Source of the DNA: Archilochus colubris
Taxonomy: Eukaryota > Chordata > Aves > Apodiformes > Trochilidae
Assembly (NCBI GenBank): GCA_023079485.1
Contig: CM041092.1
Span: forward strand, 5,146,627 to 5,210,626
Direction of reading: 5' to 3'
Length of the DNA stretch: 64,000 bases
Positions 19,324 to 44,036 of the stretch are shown here, piece after piece. Every line of letters starts with the position of its first letter. Position 1 is the stretch's first letter. The notes under the pieces are model-generated. The model saw only the letters and a list, made by a program, of their open reading frames with translations. It ran no database searches and was not told the DNA's origin. The translations under genes and the position numbers were made by a program.

Positions 19324-20749
19324 TAATGAAATATCGGAGGCTTGGAGAAACTATTGTATTTGTGTAAATAATACATGAAACTCATTGGCTAGAGAGACTG
19401 TGGAAAACATATTTCATTGAACAGACACTTCACAGTGTGTATGAGATGTAAACATTTCTAAATATAGTCTTGCATAAATATACAGAGGATGAAAGTAACA
19501 GACTGAGGGCTTATATTTACTATAGGTAATATAGTTATAGTTGTAAATCCTACTGGGAAGAGGTGCGTTATGCTCTTTATTAGAGAGAATTATCTATGAC
19601 TTCTTTCTTCTGCTGCTCACTACGTCCTAATATCTTGGTTCAGAATAGTTTGCTGGATTGGTTGCACTTTGTGAAGATTTTGGGTTATGAACTGATGATT
19701 GGTGATTTGTATAAACTGATGATTTGGATTTTCAGACATGTGCTAATACTCTGTGTTTTCAAGTGGCTGTAGAAACAAAGTTCTGTTTCTTATCCTCTGC
19801 ATTTAGATGTTTTTAAATATTCTAAACATCTAAGTTTTTTTAAAAAATTGGAAGAGCAGCAACATAAAGAAAAATTCCTCAACAAAATACAAGTCTTTAA
19901 GTTGTGGATTGCTGACTGTTATGAGGAGATTGCTTCAAATGAATGTTCCCATTATCACCTCCATCTTTTGCCACTTCCTTGGAACTAGAATGGAGTGTGT
20001 TAAAAAATTCCAGTCTGGCTCAGAGCTATTTTTTTATTCTATTCTAGAGATAATACTTGAGCTTTCCACATCTCCTTCAAATTCTCACCTCTGATTTGGT
20101 TAAATTAGAAATTGTGGATGTTCAAAAAAAAAAAATCAGTTGATAGGTAGACTTTTGTTGGGATAGTTGACTCATTACTTGCCAGAATATTTTTAGAAGG
20201 TATTTTATTTGGCTAATTAATTGCATAATGTACAAATACTTGATGAGCTTGTGAAAGTTACTCCAAATGAACTCCATGCATGGAGTCAATGCATATGGTG
20301 AAAAGAAATCATCTTTTGAAACAGTAATAGCTAAAAATATGATGTATAAATCTGGTCAGGAATGCACTCTAAATGCTGTCAAAATGTGTTGTGTAGAGAA
20401 AGCTTTTAAATCTGCATTCATAAACAAAAGCAAGTTTTGTGTCAGGAGGAGTCATGAATGTACATATAGAAAAAGTGTCTGTTGTTTATTTGGTTGTGAC
20501 TAGAAATAGAATGAATAGATCACCTCTATTTTAGGGAGCTTTGGTAGTCTTTAATAGGAGATGTAAAGAATACTTGTTCACACTGTCATGTAAGTCTGCA
20601 TCTGTAATTCAGAGGAGCTCCAACAGTGCTGATCCATCTGGAATATAGAATAGAGTTTATTGCTCTCATTTAAAGAAGAATGGTCTGTGCTTGTTTGCAT
20701 GAAAGAAGTGGAAATTCTGCAGGTGTGGAGATGTGAGAAAGCAGTTTTA

Positions 20750-20795
20750 ACATATATATATATATATATATATACATACATACATGTATACATAT
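20750..20795. repeat. TA / CATA microsatellite
   Basis: An alternating TA run passes into CATACATACATGTATACATATA. It is a simple tandem repeat. Confidence 0.9.
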
Positions 20796-23489
20796 AATTT
20801 TCCTAGTTTGAGAGGGGACTTTTTATGGATGATGACAAATCTTCCTGCTCGAAATTGGTTAAACAAAACTCATTAATAATGAGTTTGGATTTTCCTGATT
20901 TTCTTTTTAGGCTTTGTCTGTTTTGAGGCTATAATTGTGATAAACTGCAATAGGATATTTAGTATCATTTTATATATAAATCTGTTAGAGGAAAGTACAA
21001 AGAAATAAGTTTTATAAGCTGTACTATATGTGCTGGTTGAAATACATTAGAAGTTTCTATATCTATTTCTCCTGTATGGCTTTATATTGTGGAGCATTTT
21101 GTAGCAACAGAAATGCCACCTATTTTCCTGAAGTGCTTATATCAGCTTCTAATAATCAGTTTTCATGCTTGAAAAATGGATCAGAACAGAAAATCCACTG
21201 CAATGCAAAGCAAGAGATCTCACTGATAAATTAATATTACATATAGATAATAAAATATTAATACATATTAATAATATATAATTAGTAATATGCAAACAGA
21301 TAATGAATACATTATTCTGTGATATTTAATACACTAGGGTGTGAAATCTAGTATCTCTATTGATCTGTTTGCCCACACATTTAACAGACATCTTCAGTGA
21401 GTGAATTGCAGTTCTTACACCTCTTTTGGCATAATTTTTGGTCCATTTCATGAACTCTCATGACTGCTTTTATCTAAAAACACACTAAGCACATAAAACC
21501 CAACATGAGATGGAATGTTCCATCTCTGTGTGAATATTAATCTAACTTTTTTTTGCTCTTTGGATTCATCAGTGACTGAAAAGAAAACAAACAGGTGATG
21601 TGTGCCCAAAGTCTTGACTTTGTTTTGTGGTGTTTTAGGGTCCACTCAATGCTACAAAGCTCTGTGGACTTCTGCTGTCTTTTAACTTTTTCTGTCCTTT
21701 GAATTTCTTGTCTTCTCAGGTAAAAGCAGTGCTTTGGACAGCTTGTATTTTTTTGTTTCTTGAAGTATATGATCATGTCATATTGCTAGGTTACATTTCC
21801 ACTGGAAAGAGAGAATGGGGTTGAGCATTTTGAGACTCCCTTTGTACAGTAGCCCCACCAGGTCACATACTGGTCAGTTGTTGGTGATTATCAGAAGCTT
21901 TATTGATCTGGAGAGCTAAAATAGAAACAGTGGAAGGAACCTCAGTGGATTGAGGGGACAGAGTGATGTGAAATAGCCCTGCTCACCATGCCCCTTCTCC
22001 CTTGCCTAGGGGTAGGCTCACTGTGGGAGAAATGATTTACAGAAAAGTTGCAGAAATCCCAATAACTTCTCAGTGGTCTCATGTATGCTCTCAGTCCCTC
22101 TTGCTTCCCATGATTTTTTTAGTTTGTGAAGCACCTACTTTCTAGCTTCTTTTCCAGTCATCAGACTTTTGCCAGAAGTACCAAGGATGAGATCTTGGGT
22201 GGTCCGAGGATGAATTCTTTCCTGCTTTGGTCATCTCTGTGCTGTTCTGGTCTCTCTGTGTTGTCTTGATCTTTAATTTCAAAATCTGAAAAGGAATTAG
22301 AAGCAGTTGGAGACTCCATGGTTGTTTGCTGTGGTTTGAATTTGTACAGAATGCTGGCTAAGTCAGCAAGGCTTTATTTTGCTTTTTAATATAGCTCTGG
22401 CATAGATCAGAGCTTCACAAGAAAATGATGAACACTCCTCCTCTTTAGTATTTCTTTTCAGTCTCCTCATTGTACTTCATTGCTCTCAATCCCTCTATTT
22501 TAGTGTTGCAGTTAATAACAGCTATTATAAAACTACTGTTTCAGTTATTTCCTCTTATTTAGTCCTTTACAGGCTCTGCTTAACATTTTCCTATTATTAC
22601 AAGTATTAGTTGGGATGTATCATAAAACATGAAAAAAGAATGTTAGCAAGTTGTTGCCAAAATGCTCCCAGCTTTATCCTGGCTCTGAATCATAAACTGA
22701 GCATTGCTAGAAAACTATTGATTTGTCACTCTGAAGTTTGTTGCTGAGAAGAAGAAGTTACTGAAGGCTTCTGTCAGCAGTTTTGGTGAAGGAATTGGAT
22801 TGGATTTTGTATCAGGTCCTCACAGAAGTGCAGCTTAGCCACAAGCACAGAATTCAGCTCTTTTCATTACAAAATAGGAATATGATGGGGATTGTATAAT
22901 GAGGTTATAATTTTTTGGGCATTGTTGTGGTTTTGGTTTTTTTTAAATACTTTTGCTAGAAACTTCAAAGGAAATATTCCATGATGCTAAGGTAGTAGTA
23001 GCCTTTTTCTAACTATTGTTTAGCAGTATTAAGTAGGGTAATTTCATGTAGGCTATGATTCTTCGTATAAGTGCTATGTCTTTTGAAATTCATGTAAAAA
23101 AAAACCAACAAAACCCAGCACTACAACCAAATCAGACATATATAATAGCTTTTCAATGGGAGTGCAGATATTAGAGCAATGTCTTTTGAACACAATCAGT
23201 ATATAATACACTCATCAAAGTATATTATCAAGCAATTGAACCAGACAGTAGCAATTGCAGTTTTTCATCTTAGACAGAAGACATGGGTTCCAAAAATAAA
23301 TTCATTCTGCCATTTACTTTCATCCTGTGGGTAAATGATATATTAGTTATTTGATATTTTTGTTTTATCCTAGATAAAGTTTAAATAAATAACACCAGAA
23401 TGCATTTCTAGGGACACAGATGGTGGGAGCTGTGACTTTGCTGGATGAAATTGCAAAGTGAAAGGGGCTGCTTAGATCAGGAAACTTCA

Positions 23490-23509
23490 AATACACACAC
23501 ACACACACC
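23490..23509. repeat. CA microsatellite
   Basis: A short alternating AC run (about nine units). Confidence 0.9.
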
Positions 23510-24230
23510 TTAATTTTCCAAGTCATCAGTCTCCTAATTGCCATAACACCATTCATTACATTAGCATTAATATATGAAATATATCTAGGCAATTTGCCCA
23601 GTTCTAAGTACAGTACATAGTTGTCTTCCATAAATACTCCAACTACCATTAATGAAAACTAATGACCCATCAAAATTTGCATTCAGAGAACTGTTTAAAA
23701 TCTCCAAAGGACTGTCCACAATGCTAGTGTAGCATTTTTGGCATTTGAAATTGCTGTTTCCCAACATGTTGCTGCACTTAATGCTAATTACCCAGCAAAA
23801 TGGATAAATGCAACAATTTTAATGTATATTATAACCCAGTTTCAGCAACAAGACTGTAATTAGCAACTGAACAACACTGTTAGCATAATCAAGCAAACAA
23901 ATCATTTAACTTCAGGTTGATATTTAAAAGGTTTCAACTTTCTTCTCTAGTTTGTGAAAGCAAGTTGTATTAATGCTAAAGATAAGTGGTTTTATGAAAT
24001 CAACTAGCATAATGTAATATAGAGATCTATTTATCCTAATATTAGAAATAACAGATAGTTAACTATTGAGAGAATATATTAACACAGAGATAAATAATCT
24101 GAAGTTCTGCTTTGAATTATGTTAAAAAAATAGCTGTATAACATTGGAGGTTTTTTACTGTGAGTGTATATTGGCCACCCAGCAGCTTCTAAACAATTAA
24201 AACCTATGTTCTTAGGGCATAAATGGCCAG

Positions 24231-24580
24231 ATCATAGAATCATAGAATCATAGAATCATAGAATTGGCTGGGTTGGAAGGGACCTCAGAGATCATCGAGT
24301 CCAACCCTTGAACCACCGTTGCGGTTGCTAGACCATGGCACTGAGTGCCACATCCAGTCTCTTTTTAAATATCTCCAGGGATGGAGAATCCACCACCTCC
24401 CCGGGCAGCCCATTCCAATGTCTGATCACCCTCTCTGTAAAGAAATTCTTTCTAATGTCTAACCTAAACTTCCCCTGGCACAACTTAAGACCCTGCCCTC
24501 TTGTCTTGTTGAAAGTCGTCTGGGAAAAGAGCCCAACCCCCCCTGGCTCCAACCTCCTTTCAGGGAGTTGTAGAGAGTGA
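24231..24580 (-). mobile_element. CR1 LINE 3' fragment, antisense
   Basis: On the + strand it begins with four copies of the ATCATAGA-type octamer, which is the reverse complement of the CR1 ATTCTATG tail. It continues through GGGTTGGAAGGGACCTC. Read on the - strand it encodes the reverse-transcriptase C-terminus: [20 protein letters not shown], then [19 protein letters not shown], then [11 protein letters not shown]. The coding part is well preserved over about 70 residues, so the insertion is fairly young. It is truncated at its own 5' side at about 24580. Confidence 0.93.
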
Positions 24581-24636
24581 TGATCTTCATGTTCTTAAGG
24601 TCCCTCTCAACCCAAACCATTCTGTGATGCTATGAG
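24576..24636 (+). mobile_element. CR1 LINE 3' tail, sense
   Basis: GATGATCTTC, AAGGTCCCTCTCAACCCAAA, then CCATTCTGTGATGCTATGAG form a degraded CR1 3' end in the + direction. It abuts the 5'-truncated end of the antisense CR1 on its left. Confidence 0.8.
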
Positions 24637-24684
24637 CTGTGACCAGTTCATGGGTTCTGAGCTCAAAATATTGGACTTCAAAAT

Positions 24685-24820
24685 CTGTGGGTTTCTTTTT
24701 TGGTTTTCTTTTGTGTTTAATTCTTTTTGTTGGGGTTAGTTTTGTTTTGTTTGGGCTAGGTTTTTTGTTTTTTCCTTTGTTTTGGTTTTTTTTGTTTTTG
24801 TTTTGGTTTTTTTTTTGTAA
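24685..24820. repeat. T/G-rich low-complexity tract
   Basis: Irregular runs of T interrupted by G and GG (TTTTGTTTGGG, TTTTGGTTTTT). The open frame across it, rich in Phe and Leu, is an artefact. Confidence 0.85.
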
Positions 24821-26539
24821 GATACCTGACTACTGACGAAATGCCTGAAAGAGTTGGATCACTTATTTGAAGTAAATGATGCAAAACACCAAAACTGTGT
24901 TTTATTTCCTTCTGGTAAAAAATATCTTACTGATGGATTTGGAGACGTAAAACAGGAGGTTCTGGAGTACTACACACAAGACAGCAACCATTACCAAAAT
25001 TATTTATTGGCCATTCTGATTCATGCTCTAACAGCGAGTTTAAAAACTGAAGTAACTTCTTCAAATACAATAATTTCACTTAAAAAGCCTTTAGGATATG
25101 TAATTCATTCCTGTGACTCATAATTTCACAGGGAAAAAAAAAAAAGTTAAATTTCCATTTCCTTTATGGATTATACACAGTCACTTTTATATTCTTAGCT
25201 CACATCTCTCTCTTTCTTATAATTTATGCCATCAAAATTGAGCATAAGAATTTCTCTGTCTAAGGACTGTCCAATAAAAGAATCACCACCTGCAAGCTGC
25301 TATTAATTTAAGAGATGGATGTCACAGGATGATCTCCTCACTCAGTCACTTCTAGAACCTTTGGCTTCCTAGGTTAGATTCTTTTAAATTTTACTCAGGT
25401 TTCACTGGAGAGTTGCATTTGTGTCTTGCAGTCAGAATATTTTCATTCTACAGATTGCTGCCTCACCATCTACCTGTGAAGACTGCTCATTAAATGCTTT
25501 TTTCCCCATGATCTTTCCAGACCTCTCTTTCTTTTGTCCAATAACTTTTTACAGTTACTGCAATGGAAATTATTTTTCAGGTGTGCAGGTTTTGTTACGG
25601 AATACTTAACCCATGTGGCTCTACAAATGAGGTTTTTTTAAATATCAAAACTGCAGCACAGGCAACAATTCATTAAACTGAAAATAAAATACATGGAAGT
25701 AGAGTTAATACCCAATATTTGTTGGAAAGGCAGTGTTCCTGAAGTTTAAAAGGTTTTGGGTTTTTTTTTTCAACCTATGCTTCTACTTTTGGTACATCTA
25801 CAGTAAAAACTTTTTCTATCTGGGATAAAAAAAACCTGATTCTGTTATAATTATTCACACTTACCCCATTTAATTATTTCATTTAAGATGTTTAAAAGAT
25901 ACATAACTATCTGGACGTAAAGAAGGAAGTGGTAATACTTTTTTTCTTCATGTAGAACATTGCTGGGAGATGATATTTCACACCAATTAATACTTTAAAT
26001 GTAGTCATGAATGAAATGTTGACTGACTGCAAAGCAGTAGTAACCTAAGCACATGGTTCTGTTCTTACCCAGCTGTTTACATTGCTCCAGTTCACAAATG
26101 CACATGACAAACTGAAGATTAAGTTGACTTTGAATTGCTAGGATAATTTCTTTTTTCTTTTTTAGTTGTTTTCCTTTACCTGGTTCAATTTACCATTCAC
26201 ACAAATCATGTACTTGAGATTATTAGTCAAATCTAGGCCTGAGATAGTATGGTATGAAAATGGTACCCAGGTCAGTTTGTTTAAAATAGTTCCTTTTCCA
26301 CAAGGCTGAGAGCAGATGAAGTTGCTTCCATCTAGTTATATACCATTAACTGAGAGAATATAAGTGAGGTGAAACTTTGTTTCTTTACTGAGATTTTCTA
26401 GAAAGAAAGGCCTACATTTTATTTTGCTGTGGTTCTGTGTCATTTCATTTCTGTGTTTGTTCATTTGGTCACACAAATTTCAGTTTGATGTCCAAGCTGT
26501 TTAAAATCATATTCTGAAACACTGGGTGGTACACCCTAC

Positions 26540-26660
26540 TTTGTTCTTTTGCTTTTTTCTTTTTTTTCCTTATTTCTTTTTTGCTTTTTTTGCTTATTTC
26601 TTTTTGCTTTTTTCTTTTTTTTATAAATTTCTTATTTATAGATTGTATTTTTTTTTTGCT
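26540..26660. repeat. T/C-rich low-complexity tract
   Basis: Repeated GCTTTTTTCTTTTTT and TTATTTCTTTTT units, that is, pyrimidine-rich simple sequence. The lysine-rich open frame on the - strand is its shadow. Confidence 0.85.
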
Positions 26661-27375
26661 CAATGAAGCATAGGTCTTAGCATTATAAGCAATTTTGTTT
26701 GCAAATTTCTTCCCTAGAATCAAGCCAGTAGAATTTCCATGTGTAGAAAGGTATTTTGCTTCAGGCTTTTTTGGATGGAAGTAGCCTCAAATCAGCAGCT
26801 GTTGCAGTAAAAGTGGAACTGGTGAAGACTCTTTTCATGTCTACAAATCTTAGTTACACAGGACTTTCAACTTGTCTCTAACCTTCTCCCCATAACACCT
26901 CCAGTGCTATACCCACAATCTTAAAACCCCTCACCCCAGGGACTCTCCTGCTTTTCTGCACAGCAGTTTATGCTGCAAGCACTTGCAGACCTTTTCCCTC
27001 TTCCCAACTCCACATTTTACTGTTTTCCTCGCATTTTCCTTAATTTTCCCTATTTTTCTCCAATCCCTTCCCCATCTTCTCTGTGTCAAAACAAAGCCCA
27101 AGCTGTTGCCACTCTGGAGCTGCATCTGAAGTGATGCACTGGCCAGCACGTGGGCTGTGTGGCCATTTGGCTGCCAGCAAATGGAAAGGATTCAAGCAGC
27201 CAACCATAAATTCTGCTGGTTTTCAGTTTACTGGGGCTCAGCCAGCCCAGCTTTGGTACAGGGTGGCTTTTGAGTTCACCAGGGAAGTGTGGCAAATGTG
27301 TGTCCTTGGGTTTGCTTCAGAAAAACAATCTGTATTTTGACAGAGGTTGTGTTTAGCTCTCTGCATTGGGTTTTC

Positions 27376-27510
27376 ATAGAATCATAGAATCATAGAATTG
27401 TCCGGGTTGGAAGGGACCTCAGAGATCATCTAGTCCAACCCTTGACCCACCGGAGCAGTTGCTAGACCATGGCACCGAGTGCCACATCCAGTCTTTTTTT
27501 AAATGTCTCC
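27376..27510 (-). mobile_element. CR1 LINE 3' tail, antisense
   Basis: The + strand shows CATAGAATCATAGAAT tail octamers, then GGGTTGGAAGGGACCTC, AGTCCAACCCTTGACCCACC and AGACCATGGCACCGAGTGCC. It is the same CR1 subfamily as at 24231-24580, cut off after about 135 bases. At the broken end, AAATGTCTCCATTT is duplicated (27500-27525). Confidence 0.92.
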
Positions 27511-27788
27511 ATTTAAATGTCTCCATCTGAAGGTTTTAAATACTTACCAAAAACTAGCAGAAGTATTTGTGCCTCTACTGTGAAAAGTAGAATAGAGGAT
27601 GCTGTTGATCCTGTTCTACTCTCTAGAAAGAGTTGGCAGTGCATTGCTTTTGGGTTTGCTTGTCTATAACTAGAGACATTAAGAAGTTCTTCACTGAAAT
27701 AATGATTTTGTGCAATGTCTGAAGGATGGGATGAAGAGTTAGCACTGCCTAAGTGTTTTCTGTGTGTTCGGTATGCTCTGTGTTTCAG

Positions 27789-27932
27789 TCTCATCCAGAC
27801 AGGAAAGGACTGGTTTGCTTTGCTTCCAGAAACCATTGAGATTGATGGGAACAAGCTGGCTGAAATTAATTATGATAAAAAAGAAAAGATTATGTTATCA
27901 GGGAAACAGCTGAAGGACTTGGCATTGGTTAG
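27789..27932 (+). other. Unidentified exon-like open segment inside intron 8
   Basis: A CTCTGTGTTTCAG acceptor precedes 27789 and a consensus GTAAGG donor follows 27932. The 144 bases between are open in one frame and encode LIQTGKDWFALLPETIEIDG, then NKLAEINYDKKEKIMLSGKQ, then LKDLALVR. One base completes a codon at the start and two are left at the end, so it is a symmetric phase-2 exon. LRP1B's flanking exons are phase 1, so splicing this in would shift the LRP1B frame. The peptide looks like normal globular protein, but I cannot assign a family. It could be a captured exon, an exon of a nested gene, a pseudogene piece or chance. Confidence 0.4.
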
Positions 27933-30042
27933 GTAAGGAGCACTTCACTGTAAACATTCAGTTGCTCTGAGTCAGCTGAGTTCTTGTTTTGGAAGCAAGT
28001 TGAAGTTCTTAAAAATTAGAAGTCTTAATTAGTCTTAAAATTAGACCCTGAGAATAACGAGACAGTAAGCATCCTTACCATGGTTCTTATTCTCTCAGAT
28101 CTGACAGAAGTTTGCCTTTCAGAAATACACTTTTGCAGTTTCATTCTTGTCACCGTGTGCCTCATGGGAAATATTTCTATAGGATATGTTTGCATTAAAC
28201 TACTTAGAGCATAGAGTGTGTAGTGCTGGTACCTTCATCTGTGAAAATTAAAGGTGTTGGGGCTTTTTCTCTCTCAGCACATAGCAAGCCTGGCATGGCT
28301 GATGCCACTACCCTGGTTCTTAAGGTGTGATGTTCCCAGGTGTGTTATGGAGCAGCCCTTGGGCACCCAGCTGATGGGGCTTGCCTGTATGGCCATTCTG
28401 GGGAGCAGCACCACAGAGCTTTCTGTCCTCACCCCAGCCTCTGCACTGATATTCATGCAGATGTTGTAGAGAGCAGGTCTATGATCTTGATGTCATCCTT
28501 CAGAGCTACAATAAAAGCTAACAGTGACCTTTTATATGCATAGGAGTACAGAGAAATGCCAAGCCACTGAAACACATGTCTAGGATTCTCCTGGTTTAAC
28601 CTATTCTGTCTTCCAAGTCTTAGCAATAGTGAATAAAAACTTTCCATGACAGTTGCTGTGAAGTTTTCCAGAAGTATATTTAATATTGTTTTCTTTTTCT
28701 TTGCATTGTTTCTTCCTGCTGTGTTGCCTGATAGGTTGTCCTTGCTTTTTTTTTTTTTTTGCTTTTTGCCTTGGGGTTGGTTATACCCCATTAGTGCAAT
28801 ATCAAGTGATGGCATGAAACATGAAACATGAAAAAAATTAGTGGGGATACCAACCCAGTACTGGTTTAAGGAAAAGTACTAAAGATTATTAACATAAAGA
28901 AATTATAAACTATCAACACTGAGGCATCTTACTCACTTTCCTTAGATGAATAAAAAACTAGCAAGCTCTTCAACTAAAGAGGTTTTTTCATTAATTTCAG
29001 CAGATAATGAGTCAAAGCTTCAAAATGACAGATTGTTAACACTGATTGTGTATTCCTGAACAAAATGAAAGCCATCTCAAATGTTGATATTTTAATTATG
29101 TTAATAGGGCTTCAAAAATAACATTTTCCTGAAGTGATGTAAGTGAAATGAAGTAGAAAACATTTACATGTATAACTCAGTTTCTTGAATTGCTTGTCCT
29201 TATAAACTGTTGTTTAATTTTTTGAGATTTTCTTTACTATAGGCCTTAGTATCTTAATTTCTTTTTAAATGAAAATTTATGTTCTATAGTAACCAATATG
29301 GTCGGAGTAATATGATCAAACTTAGTACTTCTATCCTTATGTAACTCGGAGTCCTGTCTGAATTTAAGTGAAATCTTAATGACTGAAGTCACTTGAAAGC
29401 CAAACCTTGTAAAATCTGTTGCATGTACTGCAATTGTGCATCAAGTGAGAAACCATCCTAATGGTCAATATTCTTCACATATGGATTGAGGAGGGTGATT
29501 TGAAGTTTTATCCTAGTATGTGCATAGCATGTCTCATTTTCTGTTATATTAAAATCCTCTGGAAATCATGATGAAAAAGCTTCTATCAATCTAAGTTGGT
29601 AATTTCTGTAATGTCTTTAGGACAGTAACAAGATACTTATTTTTTTTCATGTTAATTGTCATATTTATTAACACTCAAGTCAGGTAATGAAAACCTGAAA
29701 CCAAAGCTCATGTCATCTCTACCTACGTAACAGATGGATATAACAAAATTGGAGAATTGTGTTGTAGCAGTATATGATCTGTGAATAAGGTTTTATAACT
29801 TTGTTATGAAATGGGAATAATTCAGTTTTTCCCACTTAAAATGTGTGAAAGCCTGTCAGTTGGGTTTTCACCTAGAAAAAAGGAAGTAAATTTATAAATC
29901 CAGATTGTCTGTTTCTAAAATAAATAATAAAAATTACTTATTCTTTGAGCAACTTTCCTTAAATTTGATCTTAGAAGTCATATCAAAAGCTTTTTCCAAC
30001 CTTAAGTTTCAAGCATATATAATTTTATAGCAGTCATTTTAA

Positions 30043-31754
<1,712 letters not shown>

Positions 31755-31880
31755 GCAGCAATTCCTGTCAGTTAAATAATGGTGGATGCTCCCAGCTTTG
31801 TTTGCCAACATCAGAAACCACCAGGACCTGTGTGTGTACAGTCGGCTACAACCTGCAAAAAAACCGCATGGCATGCAAAG
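31755..31880 (+). CDS. LRP1B: LRP1B exon 10 of window: EGF-like module
   Basis: This 126-base phase 1-1 exon encodes a six-cysteine EGF-like module: [20 protein letters not shown], then [21 protein letters not shown]-x-x-NNGGC-x-x-LC is the typical LRP EGF start. It separates the propeller of exons 5-9 from that of exons 11-16. The donor is AAAG|GTGAAA, slightly off consensus. Confidence 0.98.
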
Positions 31881-41975
<10,095 letters not shown>

Positions 41976-43610
41976 TAAAATTTCCCAAAATTCATGCTTT
42001 TTTTTTCAATAAACTTTATGAAGTGACAAGCTGATAATCACTTGACTTTATAGAGAATGTCCATGAAGTATTTTATGTCCAAAAGTATTTTAAACATTAT
42101 CTTTAGAATTACACCTTCAAAAGACTTAAGTTTTTTAACAGTCTTAGGATGTCTGAAGCATATTACTAGAAAACAGAATTTGTAATGGTGGTGTTTATTT
42201 CTATGGCTGGTATTTTAAGGAGCTTTTTTGTTGAAACAAACCCTCACTGTGCAATGCCTGGAAATGTAAGAAGTTCCCTTACTCCACAAACCTATTGGAT
42301 GTTTATTTTTCTTATTAGTGGGGATAAAGTACTCTAAGATGCTGATATAAGCATTCCTTAGGATAACACATTAGGATGCTGGTTAGTGTGTCCATTTAAC
42401 TCACCATTCTTGTAGTGCAGGGACTTACTCAGTCACTTTGCATGTTTACTATGCCCTCAGTCACTGTACTAGTAGGAGGAGTTGTAAAGTTGATGTATTT
42501 TTAGCCTCTGAATACTTGAACCCTGGCACCAAGGAAGTGATGCCAGTGTTATCACCAAAATCTTCAGGACCAGGCACAAAACTCATTGTGCAGATGAGAT
42601 TAGTAAAATCTTCTGAGAGTCTGGCACTGAAATCTTGATGAGCAAAGTCTTTTATACAAGGTGCACATAAAAAGTTACCATGGGTGGTCATGGTAAAATG
42701 AAACTTCAAGGAAAAATCTGAGTGTGGATGTATGAGAAATACACCCTTAATGCTAAACACTCCAAAATCCATGCTGCAAAAAAACGAATTCTGAAAACTT
42801 CTGCTTTCATTTCTGTTCCAATTTATTGTTCTCAAAAATGCAGTAGACCTTACTGATCTGTAGCCAGTTACCAGATGCATATATTTACTGTGTTTCTTTG
42901 TCTTTTTTGAGTCCTATCTGAGTTTTTTTGAGGCTGCAGTTCACTTCTGCAACTGTTTTCCAAGATGTCTGAAGTGTTCTATAGTTTCTGTTCCTTGTGT
43001 TGTAGATAATTTCCATCTAAATTTCTGATGTATGTGACGTTGCCTCTGGCATTGCTACATTTATGTGTTGGTTTAGGTCAAAGAGTTTAATAACAAGACA
43101 AAAGAAAAAATAGAAATACTTTCCACTTGATGTGGAATGTATTGCTCTTTGATGCTGAATATTTATGGAAATTTTTTTAGATAAGAAGGAAATTAAACAG
43201 CTGCCAACTGATGAAATATCATTCTACAACTGATGTTGAATAATTGTATTATTATGTACCCCTGCACTGTGGTTCTGGGAAGGTATTCATGGACACGAAA
43301 CTGTTGACACTAGTGAATGGAAAAGCATTTTTTAAGTATGATACGAGGCTTTTTTTTCTTCTCTCTGAGGTTTTATGTGTGCATATTTTAAAAGAATTAA
43401 TGATATCTGTATATAAGATATGGTAAGAAGAAACTAAGCAATATTTTCATGATGTCACTTCTCCCAGGAAAGCATTAAAACATAGTGATGCAGGGTTGAG
43501 CTTAGCTGTACAAGAGGCACAAAGTCAGCACACAGACGTATGCAATGGTGAGTTTTAAAGTATTATATGAAAACCACTGGAAAATTTTGTATTTAAAACA
43601 GAATTGTTGA

Positions 43611-43768
43611 TGAAGCACCAGTGCAGATACAAACTGATATTTTTTTAAAAGAACAACCAAGTATTACTTTTTCCTTTAGATTAGGTTGTTGAAGCACCAG
43701 TGCAGATACAAACTGGTATTTTTTTAAAAAACAATCAAGTATTACTTTTTGCCTTGGTAATAGGCTGT
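43611..43768. repeat. 79-bp tandem duplication (two copies)
   Basis: Both copies begin TGAAGCACCAGTGCAGATAC. They continue with AAACTG(A/G)TATTTTTTT and CAA(C/T)CAAGTATTACTTTTT. The start-to-start distance is 79 bases, with a few substitutions between copies, so the duplication is fairly recent. Confidence 0.9.
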
Positions 43769-44036
43769 ACAAGAGCTACAGACATTCAATAAAGCATAAT
43801 TGAGAACTGTAGTTTTAAAAAATTGTTAGGAAGTGTTTCTACTTGTAATCTTCATATGCCCAATTTCATTTTTCATTAGCATAGTCAGCACACTGAAAAA
43901 TTGAATGTCAGATGATTTTTTATATCTTTAAAGAAAATTTACTGAGTGTGCTTGGGATGTATTTCTGAGCTATGGTGTTTGTTTTCTAGAAATGCTTCAG
44001 TTAGTTGGTTTTTTAATGTAAATGAGAAGGTGTAGA

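Noticed and set aside
24854..25123. 89-codon open frame on the + strand (MDHLFEVNDAKHQ...)
   Set aside because: The composition is somewhat protein-like, but no family is recognised, no convincing splice sites or promoter flank it, and open frames of this size occur by chance in this window.
28453..28815. 120-codon open frame on the - strand rich in Lys
   Set aside because: The lysine run comes from a poly-T tract at about 28746-28762, and the rest shows no recognisable motif.
42461..42880. 139-codon open frame on the - strand
   Set aside because: It is the longest antisense open frame in the intron, but has no domain signature, no splice or start context, and an overlapping + strand frame is open too; likely chance.
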